The notes beneath the pieces are model-generated. The model saw only the letters and a program-made list of their open reading frames with translations, was not told the origin of the DNA and did no database searches. Below are positions 48,091 to 58,902 of a DNA stretch of 64,000 bases, piece after piece. Position 1 is the first letter of the stretch. Every line of letters begins with the position of its first letter. Source of the DNA: Notospermus geniculatus. Taxonomy: Eukaryota; Nemertea; Pilidiophora; Heteronemertea; Lineidae. The stretch lies in contig NMRB01000368.1 in assembly GCA_002633025.1 (NCBI GenBank), positions 341,488 to 405,487 of the forward strand. Direction: 5' to 3'. Position numbers and translations under genes: made by a program.

Positions 48091-48732
48091 AAGGTGGGCC
48101 AGAAAGGTTGCCTTTACGGATCACTCGGCGTGGATAAGGGAAGCTGCACGTGTTAGGTATTGATTCAGCGACATAATTCTGGAGTTTGCCACATTTTTCA
48201 GCCCTAAATGCCTAATGGCGTTGTCAGACGTCCAAAGTACCCGCCATTCCCAAATGATAAACGGTGATAAACACCATTGATAGTCAAGTCCACTGGTGGC
48301 AGTTTCCGCTGAAATGAACATGAGTGTTTTCACTCATTTGTTTATTTCACGTTGAATGGAAATGACGGACATAAAATATGGTGTGATCTGATGGAAACGT
48401 ATACAGAGCGACATCTCCGGATATTGTGGAGGCAGCAAAGGAGTGACCGCCCGAGGTGTGACCAAGTTCGATGGAAACAGTTGATGTTGATCTACACTTG
48501 GAAACTACTCGCTGCAGACGTCAGAATTGCATCGCTGCACTTAATGGTTATCAGGGAGTGTGTGTCATGCATGAATTGTATAATTGCACAACACCCACTC
48601 ATTAATTAGCTCTAGCTACCTATTGTAATATCTATCATTCATTTCCCTCCCTAATAAAACGTTATTAACAGATTCTCTGGCTTGATCGGCGAACCAGACC
48701 AACTACAGCAGGGTACTCACGTTCCATGGCTC

Positions 48733-48901
48733 AGAGCAGGGCCGTATTTAGCGGGGGGATGCAAGGGGGCAGTTGCCCTCCCCAGAGCCAACCAAAAAAC
48801 GTGATTTTCATGCGGATTTTGGGCATAAAAGTAAAACGGCAAAAAAGGTCTTCCGGCCCCCCCCCCCGCCCCCGGACAAAAACGTTTAATACGGCCGTGC
48901 T
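48733..48901. mobile_element. CAGGGCCGTATT MITE (hAT-like ends)
   Basis: Starts CAGGGCCGTATTTAGCGGGG and ends, inverted, GCACGGCCGTATTAAACGTT. A CAGGG start with GGCC is typical of hAT-type MITEs. Internal G6 and C11 tracts. Target duplication not clear. Confidence 0.6.
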
Positions 48902-49761
48902 TAGATTAGAGTGAGAGCCGAAATGAATGATGAGAGTCCTCCTCCCGAGAAAAAGCACGCTATACCTTGGCGGCAGAGGCTCACCCAACTCTAACAGGTT
49001 TACCGTTTAGCCTACATGTACTTAGTGGAAAAACGTTAGACGTTAGATCTGGCTTGATCCGGCTGGACAAGTCCATGTAATCACACGTTCCATCCTCCCA
49101 GCCATTGTCGGGAACATATCAGAAGAGTGTTGGCTTGGCCCCCATCGCTGTTCCCCCCGGCATGACACCAGTCTGGTCTGATCTCTGGATTTGGTATTCA
49201 GTATATGAGATGGTAAATCGTCGGTAACAACTCTAAATGGAGCACTTTCAAACTTTGGTCCGATGCGTGGTCGACCTTCCCGGTGAATTTGCCCAGCCCG
49301 AAACTAAGGTAACTGCGAGAGAAATGCAATCATTTGAATCAATCTCCTTGCAGTTACCTTTGTTCCAAGTTTGAAGCTTGCCAAGCAACCGTCGTCATCT
49401 CTCACTGTGTTGGAATGTGGTTACCCTTCAAGTGCCTGCTCACGATGGGATGATGGATGGAATCAAGGAATCATGCCTTTATGATGGAATATAACCCTGT
49501 TGTTACCACAACTGGATGGCGTTCTTCCTCTCACTTTTGTCGCTAGGTCTTGCCACCAAATGAGATCTGTGGAGTTCCTGTGCGTCCTATCTTTCAACGA
49601 AGTATTGACCAAACTAGCATACCAAAGACGTACTAAGGCCAAACTATACTGGGCTTAGGCCTGTACCTACAAAAAGCAGGCAAGTTCTCTAACTTTCTGA
49701 CGGTTTTCCTAGTAAATTCAGCTAAAGTAGGCCTACTGCCGTTTCGCGATGCAGGTTTAAT
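48902..49761. other. Intron sequence, no gene seen
   Basis: No domain or array recognised; only short frames. Confidence 0.45.
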
Positions 49762-49895
49762 GTAGAGTTTTCGCAAAGCCCCCGAAACGCCAACGCTAAC
49801 GCCAATCCCATTATTGTTCGATGCAACGAAAAGAGCACCGAACAATAGGATTAGACGTTCAGATCGGCCTTTCGGGGGCTTTGCGAAAACTCACT
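49762..49895. mobile_element. Foldback MITE, 'TTTTCGCAAAGCCCCCGAAA' family, copy 2
   Basis: Left TAGAGTTTTCGCAAAGCCCC and right GGGGCTTTGCGAAAACTCAC enclose a core with GTTCGATGCAACGAAAAGAG, the same orientation as copy 1 at 6914. Confidence 0.85.
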
Positions 49896-49896
49896 A

Positions 49897-50030
49897 GTAG
49901 GGAGTTTTCGCAAAGCCCCCGAAACGCCAACGCGAACGTCAATCCTTTTGTTCGGTGCTCTCTTCGTGGCATCGAACAATGGGTTTGGGGTTCACGTTGG
50001 CGTTTCGGGGGCTTTGCGAAAACTCACTAT
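49897..50030. mobile_element. Foldback MITE, same family, copy 3 (inverted)
   Basis: Directly adjacent to copy 2, separated by CACTAGTAG. Its core reads GTTCGGTGCTCTCTTCGTGG, the reverse complement of the other cores, so it lies in the opposite orientation. Confidence 0.85.
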
Positions 50031-50699
50031 TGGCAGGTGAATGAAACGTGCAATACAGATTCCGTGTCCTCTTCGTTCCAGACTGACTGGATAGTCTCGG
50101 GGGGAAACGGAGTACTTTAGTCGAAAATGAAAAACTAATTACCCTATAAGCCACTCATTAGGTGACAAATTCTGTGTGTATTCGGTCGTCATTCGGATTA
50201 CTACGATTGATAAACTCAAATATAGTGCTGATTGTTGACGATATCTGTCGTCAGTAGTAATGAGCATCTCTTGTCTCGAGTCAGAGATCGACATCCCCGC
50301 AGACCCACACAGTGGTCGGGGCGGATCGATCACGCAGAAATATGACATGAGATTTACTCAAATTGATTGAATGATCATTCACCGGACCGGCAGACTGACG
50401 ACATATGGAATTTAACGTGCGGAGCTCGGCGCCAGAAGATACAGCAAGTGGCGACCACTGTTCGATCGGGGAAGAACTAGTATGACTAGCTGGCTTTTGG
50501 TCACCAAGTTGACTTGGTGACAGTCGAAGCTTTCAGCATGCAGCCTATCCATTTATCTGGCAACACAATGCCTGGTCACACAGCCTACATCGTCGAATTC
50601 GCGGTACACTGAATGGCCAGTGACACTGTAGAACGGGAGAGGAAACAGTCCGTGCTGTGTCGTCTGATCAGCAGTTAACGGGAATGAACCAAGCAGGTA
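50031..50699. other. Intron sequence with short palindrome
   Basis: Contains TCACCAAGTTGACTTGGTGA (50510-50529). No gene seen. Confidence 0.45.
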
Positions 50700-50792
50700 T
50701 GGTAGGCCACTGACCATTGGTCACTCGAATCTCAATGGCCATTGGTCACTTGAATCTCAATGGCCATTGGTCACTTGGCCTGGTGACGTCAC
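50700..50792. repeat. 28-bp tandem repeat
   Basis: Three units of the type CATTGGTCACTTGAATCTCA with ATGGC between. Each contains ATTGG, an inverted CCAAT core, and the array ends at GGCCTGGTGACGTCACGTC. Confidence 0.75.
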
Positions 50793-53700
50793 GTCGCTTC
50801 GTGCAGCATGATGCTGCGGGAAGCCAGCGTTACACATCTATGACATGAATGGTTGCGGTTTCCAAACGTTGTTGTAGATCGTAGGCCACATCTGTTGCTA
50901 GGGGTAAACGTAATTGATCGCTATTGGTCTCGGCGTGGATGTTGCTAAACGTGAATCGGTCTACTATACAAGAAATAAACAAACCCAGGTTGTATTAGTA
51001 GCCGCATACCTTCTGCATAGCAGGCGGAAGTTAGCAATTTATGGAACGTAAATGTGAACTCGGAATCCACACGCGTGATGTTCGGCTACTGGTAATGACG
51101 GCGCTAGAAAATAAAGTGGATTTATAATAGCGATACATTAGAAACAGCGACAGCTTTCGGAAAATCACCATCGCTTTAACATTTAAATGATATACTAAGA
51201 AAATATTGATAGTATCTTCGCTAATGAAATGGGTTTGCACTAAAAAGTAATATATTTCAGGCCGTTAGCGTTCAAAGCATGGAAGTGATGAGAAATAAAG
51301 AGTGAAAGACCGAAAACATGAAAGATGTTGCAGACAATAGGAATATAGATTACATGATTATGGTGCTCATCTGCTGTGGAAACCTTCATTTCAGAGCTTG
51401 TAGATTATGAATGTATGTCGCTAACCCTGACCATAACTTTTGACAATGCATGGGNCTTGTTGTCAAATCCCAGATATTCGATATTTTCAAACCTTTGTCC
51501 TGGCTTATCGAAGCGACGATGGTGGGTGGTGGTGGTGGTGGTGGTGGTGGTGGGTGGGGTCGTTGGAAGAACTGGGACTTGTTCGGCCAGGTGTCTTTCT
51601 CATTTCAATATCAAAGTGTATACGTTTGATAGGTTGCATTTCCTCTTACCAGTAGTGGCCACTACATGGAAACAAGACAGCTGTAGAAACTGCGCACGAA
51701 ATCACAACATCGCTGTAACCGGTATGAGCTGAAAACGGACGTGAAACGAACGAGAGGTTTGGTGTTTCCTGGCAAAACAGACAGGGCATGTTCAGTGAGA
51801 GAATTACCTGAACGGCGCACAGTGATGGATTGAATCAACTTGTAGAACCATCCACATATTATCGATAAGAGATACTAGGAGTTTTAATTTGAAAACCTAT
51901 TCGTTATGCCGAGCATTCTTTGACTACGTTTTAAGGAATTTTAATGTCGACGCATCTTTTGAGGTGAGGAGATGTTCAAGGTTACTTTCCTCCATGGGGA
52001 TTCGGTTTCCCCTCTAGCCCAAGGCAGGGGTGAATATTTCCCACCAACATCGTATGAATACCAATTCTGTACTCTCACTTTGGAGTAAAATTGACATATT
52101 GATATCGTCCTTTGCATAATATCGTAAAACAAGTTATCGTCTGAACAGCATTTTCTGTTTTCGGCAGATGGTTCAGACTTGTATGGTATGCAAATGCCCA
52201 ATGTACGAACGTACATGTGCATGGAGAGTAGTCTCATATTGTGTATGTGTTCAATAGGAACGGTCAACTCCCTTGAAATTGATTTCCACCATTAAAGGGG
52301 ATGAACGCCGTTTTTAGATGTAGACTACATGTGCATTGCGTGCACAAATCCGAGTCGTCCGTCCACTGAGAAGAGTTAGGCCTACAACGTCTTCCAGTAC
52401 ACGCTGCTTTTACCTTCGTTGTAAACAGGACCTTGGTCTAATTGCTTGCTGCTCAGATGAGAGAACAACCATTTGGCTTTGTATTGGAAGTGACTTTCCG
52501 AAGTGCATTAAAAGCGAGCCCTGATATGATAGACTGTTGATTCACTCAACGGCGGTCTGATGCCAAAAGTGAGTGGGACGGCGATCAAAGACTGAACCAG
52601 CTCAGACATGGAAAGAACGCTCGTTCGACGTGATATTTGTCACGGCAAGAAAAGCTCCTTGGTCACGCTATCAGTGACTTATTTTGAGCGCAGTAGCTCA
52701 GAAAAGCTTGAACTTTTACAACAGGAAAGGTTCATTGAGTATCGTCAACATGACAAAAAACGTCTGGTCGAGGTTTGCATGATGCGGTGAGGCAGGTCCA
52801 GTAAACAAGTGAGAAACCCCTAGCTTTTGAAGATGGACGATAGGGCCGACTTCAAATGGTGACAGAACGATAGGATGCCTGCCACATAAGGTCATGGGTT
52901 CGAGTTTAAGAAGAACCCGTACGTGAGCAAGACAACTGCTTTTCCTTCCCATGATGAAATGAGCATCACGAACTGTTTCTGTCATTTCTTCATTTTCGGT
53001 GTTTTGAAGTGAAGTCCGCCCACACAGCGTCGTTCCGTGCACATGACATGCATATAATTGTGAGTCATTCAAGTACGTCTGCTAGTGACAGCCATCAGTG
53101 GAATCTGGGCGTCCCTTCTACTAATCACCCTTCTGGAGGTAGTGTGGTAATCTACTGAATACACAAAATAGGTGATATGCTGCAAGTTATTAGCTGGGGT
53201 GAATGTGTCTGACAGAACCAGGAATGGTAGACAGGCTGCGCTCCTGTCTGATGACTCAATTAGTCTCTGAATGCTCTTCTCCCTGGCAAACACCATTCAT
53301 TTGTGTTGTATCATCCACCGACGACTCTGCCACAGCTCATCATTAGGTCCACAAGGCTACCAACGAGCCATTCGTACGCCGACACCAAGGGAAAAAGGAC
53401 GCCAGCCCTTCTGAATGGAAAAGAGTAGGCCTATCACGACGGCAAAAATGAGGTTTAAACTTCACTCTTGACCGAAACCATGTGATATTTTAAGAACGCC
53501 ACAAAGTACAGCAGCACGGTGCTTACATTTTCCACACATCCTGCCCATTATACAGGTAGGCTTAATCGTATTGAAGTATGTAGTTTTTTATCAACAACAC
53601 GTAAAAAACACATGAATGAAGCCGGCAATGTGCAAATATTTTACGTTACGGAGAGAGTAGTCAGAGGCAGAACACAGAGTTTACTAGTCACTACACAAGT

Positions 53701-53838
53701 GGGCACTTTATGTCAGGAATCAGTGAAAGATAAGGTCGACTGGCTTCACCTGAAACCAAGTTGAGTTGGTCTTGTTCCTACAGAATCAGAGCAAGACTCT
53801 TCTGACTTTGTAGAGGTCGCTACTGGGAAGAAACGGTG
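50793..53838. other. Intron sequence, no gene seen
   Basis: Includes a GGT microsatellite at about 51522-51556 and one N at 51454. At 52885-52925 a GGTCATGGGTTCGAGTTT motif near GTGAGCAAGACAACT resembles a degenerate SINE box B. No coding sequence recognised. Confidence 0.4.
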
Positions 53839-53842
53839 TTAA

Positions 53843-54077
53843 GGCCCGTTTACATATGCAACTTTTCATATGCAACTTAATGCAACTTGTTGCATAAACC
53901 TGATGAGACCAAAAAGTTTCATAAAAGTTGCATGTGTAAATGGGTCTGCAACTTGTTGCAACTCGTTCACGCTGGAGGTTGCATCGATTTTTCTATGTGT
54001 AAACCGTCCCAGGTAGTTTGCAACAAGTTGCAAGTTGCTGCAACTTGCAACTTGGTGCAACCTAGTGTAAACCGCCC
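53843..54077. mobile_element. 235-bp TTAA-flanked MITE with GCAACTTG repeats
   Basis: Ends GGCCCGTTTACA and, inverted, GGGCGGTTTACA, flanked by TTAA at 53839-53842 and 54078-54081. The interior is packed with GTTGCAACTTG / CAAGTTGCAAC words in both directions, so the whole can fold on itself. No ORF. Confidence 0.8.
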
Positions 54078-54130
54078 TTAAGTCAGTGCCATTTTTTTTA
54101 CTGTTGAGTGTCGTGCAGGAAGTCACTCAC

Positions 54131-54231
54131 CGAACAACACACTCAGCTGGTGTAATCACAGAAAACAGCCGGAAATAGAGACTGGCCATCGATTTGGCAT
54201 GATTGGTGCCGTCGTAATACCGGAAGCCGAT
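54131..54231 (-). other. Possible exon in gene B intron (weak)
   Basis: Between an acceptor-like GGTTTAG (ending 54232) and a donor GTGAGT (from 54130) lies a 33-codon frame, GFRYYDGTNHAKSMASLYFR then LFSVITPAECVV. It has protein-like composition but no recognised family. A different, longer frame (54156-54419) overlaps it, so at most one is real. Confidence 0.15.
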
Positions 54232-54419
54232 CTAAACCACGGAAGCAATTCAGCCTTGGAAAAGGCCGATCGCGAGAACATGACCTTCAGAGGGATGTGA
54301 TTAACCGACCCTAGATAGGGTTCCTCCCATCTGACGTTGGACAAACCTTTTGATGAAATGAACTCGCTACAAGTCAATAGAGCCAACAGAATTGTCTCTA
54401 TCGTAATGAAATACAACAC

Positions 54420-55400
54420 GAAAATTGGGATGGGGTGGACATCATGGAAGGATCTGAATGGGAGGAGTGGACCAAGGGTCGTCCTGAGGTAATCAGGGAT
54501 TCTTCATCTGATTCTCACCAATCTATCTGGCCTGACGCCCATCTAGCCTGGTTTGAATCCATCACATTTCCCACTTCTGAGGAACTCAGGGCCTCAGCCA
54601 ATCATCGGTGTGCGGAGGCTAATCGACGTGCCAATCAAAATCCGTGTTACAAATGTGTGCTGAACGGCGATTTGTTTCACGAGTTCTGATTGGTTCGGAG
54701 GCGGGGTCAAGTAGGGGTCAGATTCATTTATAATTTATGAGTTAACACAAAAGATGAAATACTGGGACAAGGCTAAAGACGCAGTCGATGGCCTTGTTTG
54801 GACAAGATCAGTGGGATTCTTATGCTTGCTATATGATCGTCACCGCGCAGTGACGAACGAAGCGCCCCTGTACTCTTGTAGCGCCTACTACTGCGCCTAA
54901 CCTCCAGATTCCACAACAAACCGGAGGCCAATGTACCGTTACTGAGACGTACTTGCAATACAGTATGGCAAGTTTCATAACTTGCTTCATCCATCATCTC
55001 GGTTTGGATAGATCCCAAGGTCACAGCGATTACGCCGTCGAAGAGATTCTGAGAAGCTCCTGAGCGAGAAATCCCCTCCTCACTCAGTCCACATCTCAGG
55101 GTTCCCTCAGGATGATTGAGCAGAAAATTGCTTGTTGGATCCCATTTATCAAACATTCCTAGATTACCCAAGATAACCATGACCAAGCAGACAAGATACC
55201 CCAGTGAGATATTATTCCTCTACCTCGGGCAGTACCATCAATATTAAACTGCAAGAAACTTCTTAACACACCAGCGTCGACAGTCGCAGGTTTCAATATA
55301 CATGTAACATCAGTTCGGAATCGGATAAACCTCTTCAAATTATGGAACAAAAAGTGCATAATAGACTCTCGTTTTAAAAACAAACAGTTTTTGAAAAAAA
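54420..55400. other. Intron sequence, no secure gene
   Basis: Frames of 84 codons (54435-54689, plus) and 137 codons (54773-55186, minus) are present, with no domain, repeat or splice support. Lengths are close to what chance gives in this much sequence. Confidence 0.4.
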
Positions 55401-55404
55401 CTCC

Positions 55405-55710
55405 AAAAAAAACACGGTGCTGGTCGGAATCGAACCCGGGTTTCCAACGCGAGAGACGAGGAACTCACCACTACACTCTGGACTACCGAGGATTACACGT
55501 AGAAACGCAGCAGACAGACAAAGTGTTGATCACCTCACTCGTGACGACGACCAGTGGGTCTCCGGTCGTCTTTGCTTCAGCACCGAATAAACGGGTATGA
55601 CGGATTTTGCCGCAAGAAAATGCATGTGTGGCACCCTGCTGTATATTGTAAGAGGATACACCTACAACATGTCATTATTTTAGTCGACATAGCGGAACAG
55701 GTCCGGAAAT
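55405..55710 (-). mobile_element. tRNA-derived SINE with shared body
   Basis: On the minus strand the head has box A TGTAGTGGTGAG and box B GGTTCGATTCC (about 55423-55495), followed by a T-rich tail. The T-arm and acceptor stems do not pair, so it is not a functional tRNA. The body at 55620-55710 (plus: TGTGGCACCCTGCTGTATAT, then ATAGCGGAACAGGTCC) matches the body of the SINE at 29.5 kb, whose head is different. Confidence 0.6.
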
Positions 55711-56576
55711 GGTGCTGAAGTTTCGTCCAAACTTTGGCAATGACCGCAATGGACTGAAGGGATAAGGACACTGTCCCTGTATCCTCTGTCTACTATCCTC
55801 CACCTGGATTGTTAGAATTCCTTCATGTCAGTTCTAGTACCTCGCCGTCCCCCGTTCTGAGGCCAATGGAGGGCAACACCAGAGGAAATTGGGCGAATTT
55901 GTCTCTCTCCGTATGTAGTCAAATGCAGGACAACGCCGAGAAGGCATTGGAATGGTCTGTGGAGTGCAATGTAAGGCGGCGTGAAGACTCTTACTTAGTT
56001 CGTGTTTTGTGTGACGGTTCGCTGTAAAATACATTCTGAGCTACCCTGGAGAAGTTTCACTTCGACATTCGATATTAACTGTTGGCTGACGGCATAGAAT
56101 TGAATGGTGCATTCCAGGGTACCAAGAAGAATTTGATTACTTCACTTGAAAGACTGTTTATAAGGTTTCTTCTCAACCTGCGCGCCATTACCCTCAATTA
56201 TCACTCTCATTATTCTCTACGTTGTAATCAGACACCAATGAGTTTGAAATTGAAATTAGGAGGCCGTAAGCCATGGTGTCTACCTGCTCTTAGTCTTCAA
56301 ACGATCTATCAGAAGCCATTGTGAAACGACTAATGTTGCTCTTAAGCTTGATTTGTATTCCTTCTCTTAACGTACTGGCTAATTCAGGGATACTTTCTGC
56401 TCATTTACATCGCTACATCAGGTATTAATGGATGTAGACCTTGGAACAAGTGATATGCCCCTTCATAAGCAAGGAAGATCCTATCCGCCCACTTCTAAAG
56501 GCCTTCTTGGATGACAAAGATTGAAATCAGTCGCTGTACAGGCGATAGTCCATTCAAAGCTGTCATATAGGTGCAT
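55711..56576. other. Intron sequence, no gene seen
   Basis: No domain, RNA gene or repeat recognised. Confidence 0.45.
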
Positions 56577-56739
56577 CAAAAGAAACTTCTGGTATATCAA
56601 AAGAAAAAGTTTCTTTTGATATAGTTATGACACTTAACAGCATCTCTCAACAAAAGTCGACTTTCTGACGTTTCTCATGATACTTTTACATTTAGCAAGA
56701 CCTTGGAGGAATTATACTCACAGTATAATTCCTCCAAGG
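56577..56739. repeat. Two strong hairpins
   Basis: At 56577-56625 ATCAAAAGAAACTT words face AAGTTTCTTTTGAT. At 56701-56739 CCTTGGAGGAATTATAC pairs perfectly over 17 bp with GTATAATTCCTCCAAGG across a 5-nt loop. The same CCTTGGAGGAATT word forms a palindrome at 42956-42981. Confidence 0.7.
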
Positions 56740-57419
56740 CAAGACCAAGCTCACGTCGAATGGGCTATTTTCACGACTCCTTTCGACTTCAATCAATCAG
56801 TGTTAAGAGGCCATTACCCACGGGACAGTTGGAACTACATGTACCATTCCATTAAACAAAGTTTGTTCGAGCCGTGTAAGTGGTGTTCCCTTCACAAAAT
56901 CAACATCTAAAGCAAGGTTAATAACTTAATGAATTGGAGGTGCGGAACACCGATTTTCATTAAGTGTAAGTGTTCACACCGGAATGAACACTTAAAATTG
57001 GTGATCTGCACAAAGAAAACCCGATTTTTGGGGCCGTATTCCAGAACCTTCCTTAACTCTAAGGTTTACCTTTAGCTATTGTTTGCAGGGCAGAATACAA
57101 AAGCTTAAAGCGGCGAATCCACTGTCGCGATTTTGGCTTGAGACGGGGTTGCGGTCCCTTGCGATCGCCTTATATGGCAATCGGAAGTCCTTATAAGGTA
57201 ACTACGAAAGCCCAGAAGGCTCATTCAATCTTCAAGCTTGAATCCGGAGTTCAATCTTCAAGCTTGAACCTTCTGACTTCAAGCTTGAACCAGCAATTAT
57301 TGCTGTGTCTGACAGCAATAATAGACTACATGACAGCAAACTCTCGAGCGGCGCCTTTAGTGTTCATTGTGTAAGGGGAACACCATTTTTTACTGTGAGG
57401 GCCGCAGTCTGATACTTAC
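56740..57419. other. Intron sequence near gene B exon 1
   Basis: Contains CTTCAAGCTTGAA three times at about 57230-57290 and the hairpin CAGCAATTATTGCTG / CAGCAATAATAG near 57290-57330. A further MITE-like end (GGGCCGTATTCCAGAACC) is at about 57031. No gene seen. Confidence 0.45.
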
Positions 57420-57789
57420 ACATTCCAGCTCCGAGGTACCAGACCTCTTTGTTGTAGAACTCGGCCAGGGCTATGGGGGTGCATACAACCAACACAAGAA
57501 GGTCAGCAACTGTTAGATTCACCAGGAACAGATTCGTCGAGTTTCGCATGTCCTTGTTCTTGAACACAACAAATATAACCATGATGTTCCCAAAGATCCC
57601 GAAAGTTAGGACGAAGACATAGAAAAATGTGACGGTTATGGTGATGTAAAGTAAAGGCGCCGTGAAGAGGGAATAGTCCGGTGTCCCACCCGCAGGATCG
57701 GAGAGCGTCAAGTCATGAGGTGATGACGTATTGTTTGTAGAGTTCCACATTGTTATCCAGATTCCCCATGATACGGACACCATCGGCAT
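57420..57789 (-). CDS. Gene B, 5' exon: N-terminus to TM2
   Basis: First coding exon of the second receptor. ATG at 57789 begins MPMVSVSW; in-frame ATGs at 57783 and 57750 are alternatives. The extracellular N-terminus carries NST (Asn16) and NNTS (Asn19/20) glycosylation sites. TM1 holds GIFGN (Asn68, 1.50), the first loop reads KNKDMRNSTN, TM2 reads NLTVADLLVL (Asp96, 2.50), then WYLGAGMC to Cys124. The exon ends ATGT|GTAAGT, phase 1. If the intron were retained, the frame would stop 17 codons later, giving a two-TM fragment. First loop, TM2 and WYLG-x-x-MC match gene A closely. Partner exon 47059-47876. Confidence 0.9.
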
Positions 57790-58520
57790 GGGCCACTTCC
57801 GGAGAAAGTTCTATTCCTGATATAGGTGGCGCCACTTAAGACAAGATGGCCGATCCCGTAAATGATGGTGTATCCTCATCATGAAAAGTGTCTCCCATGT
57901 CATCAATGAACCTCATTCCACAGCGAGATTGCTGGTAATGATTCTGGCGCATAAATATTGACAAAATCTCTTCTTATCGTGCTTTAGGCAATGCAGGCGT
58001 GAGCGTCACGCGGAAACTGAAAAACATGGGATTAGGCAACGTTTGTTACCGAATGTTGTGACGTCACATGCAGAAATCTGATCTCCAGGAGAAAATCACG
58101 GCCCGGGGTTAAATCCAACATTCGATTGCTCTCCAAGATCTGAAAAAGAAAATGTTAGGGAAATTAAAGCCAGCGGCATGCAATCTTTGAAGAACTTGCC
58201 CTTCACTTGTTCTGTCAAAGAAAGTCTTCTGTCTGGAATGTCAAGTCGAGACGACAGGGATTAGACGAAATTTATAAGGCGACCACAAAATTAATTACAA
58301 ATAGGTAAAGTACAACGAAGAAGCTAAAAACGCTGGAATAAACGGATCAAACACTCTCGGCGCACGGCCATGTGTTTACATCTGATGTCATCCATGTATC
58401 GCCATGACGTGACACGAATATCAGCAACAAATCACATTAGCGTTTTCCGCCACGTGACATGGAGCAGCCAATCGCAGCAGACTCAAAGCCAATGTTTGGT
58501 GTGAGTCCCGCGCTTGACTA
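57790..58520 (-). promoter_or_regulatory. 5' flank of gene B
   Basis: Upstream on the minus strand. At 57823-57834 AGGTGGCGCCAC resembles a CTCF-type core. No TATA box assignable. Short CACGTGAC and GACGTCAC words occur but no array. Confidence 0.3.
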
Positions 58521-58521
58521 A

Positions 58522-58902
58522 ATGTGGCGCCAGAGCTTAGTTCAAAATGCAGCACGTGTATTTTTAGTAGTCCCTGACAATGTAAACGGACGCAACACAC
58601 GCGAGGACAGCTAACTTCGTGTTGACAACGTGATCATGCTCCTTTAACATAATCGTCTGCGTTCAGTAGATATCCATTACAGCATTCTCAGCGGATTTCC
58701 GCTCGCAAAAACGCGGCGTCATGCGCCGCGCAAAAACGCTCTAGTGGAAACGGGCCTTTAATGTGGCGCCAGAGCTTAGTTCAAAATGCAGCACGTGTAT
58801 TTTTAGTAGTCCCTGACAATGTAAAGGGACGCAACACACGCGAGGACAGCTAACTTCGTGTTGACAACGTGATCATGCTCCTTTAACATAATCGTCTGCG
58901 TC
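58522..58902. repeat. 142-bp direct repeat upstream of gene B
   Basis: AATGTGGCGCCAGAGCTTAG through AACATAATCGTCTGCGT occurs at 58522-58664 and 58759-58902 with one or two substitutions. Each copy holds CAGCACGTGT, an E-box. The 94-bp spacer contains CGCGGCGTCATGCGCCGCG and ends AGTGGAAACGGGCC, the look of a truncated MITE end. Confidence 0.85.

Larger units (their letters stand above)
47877..57419 (-). other. Gene B intron, about 9.5 kb
   Basis: Phase-1 GT-AG intron from donor GTAAGT (57419 downward) to CTTTTCAG (ending 47877), at exactly the same codon position as in gene A. It holds several MITEs, a SINE and small arrays listed separately. No nested gene is secure. Confidence 0.85.

Noticed and set aside
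54773-55186. 137-codon minus frame as a nested gene
   Set aside because: No domain, no splice support, length within chance expectation for 64 kb.
55423-55495. Functional tRNA gene on minus strand
   Set aside because: Good box B, but T-stem and acceptor stem fail to pair and the body matches a SINE.
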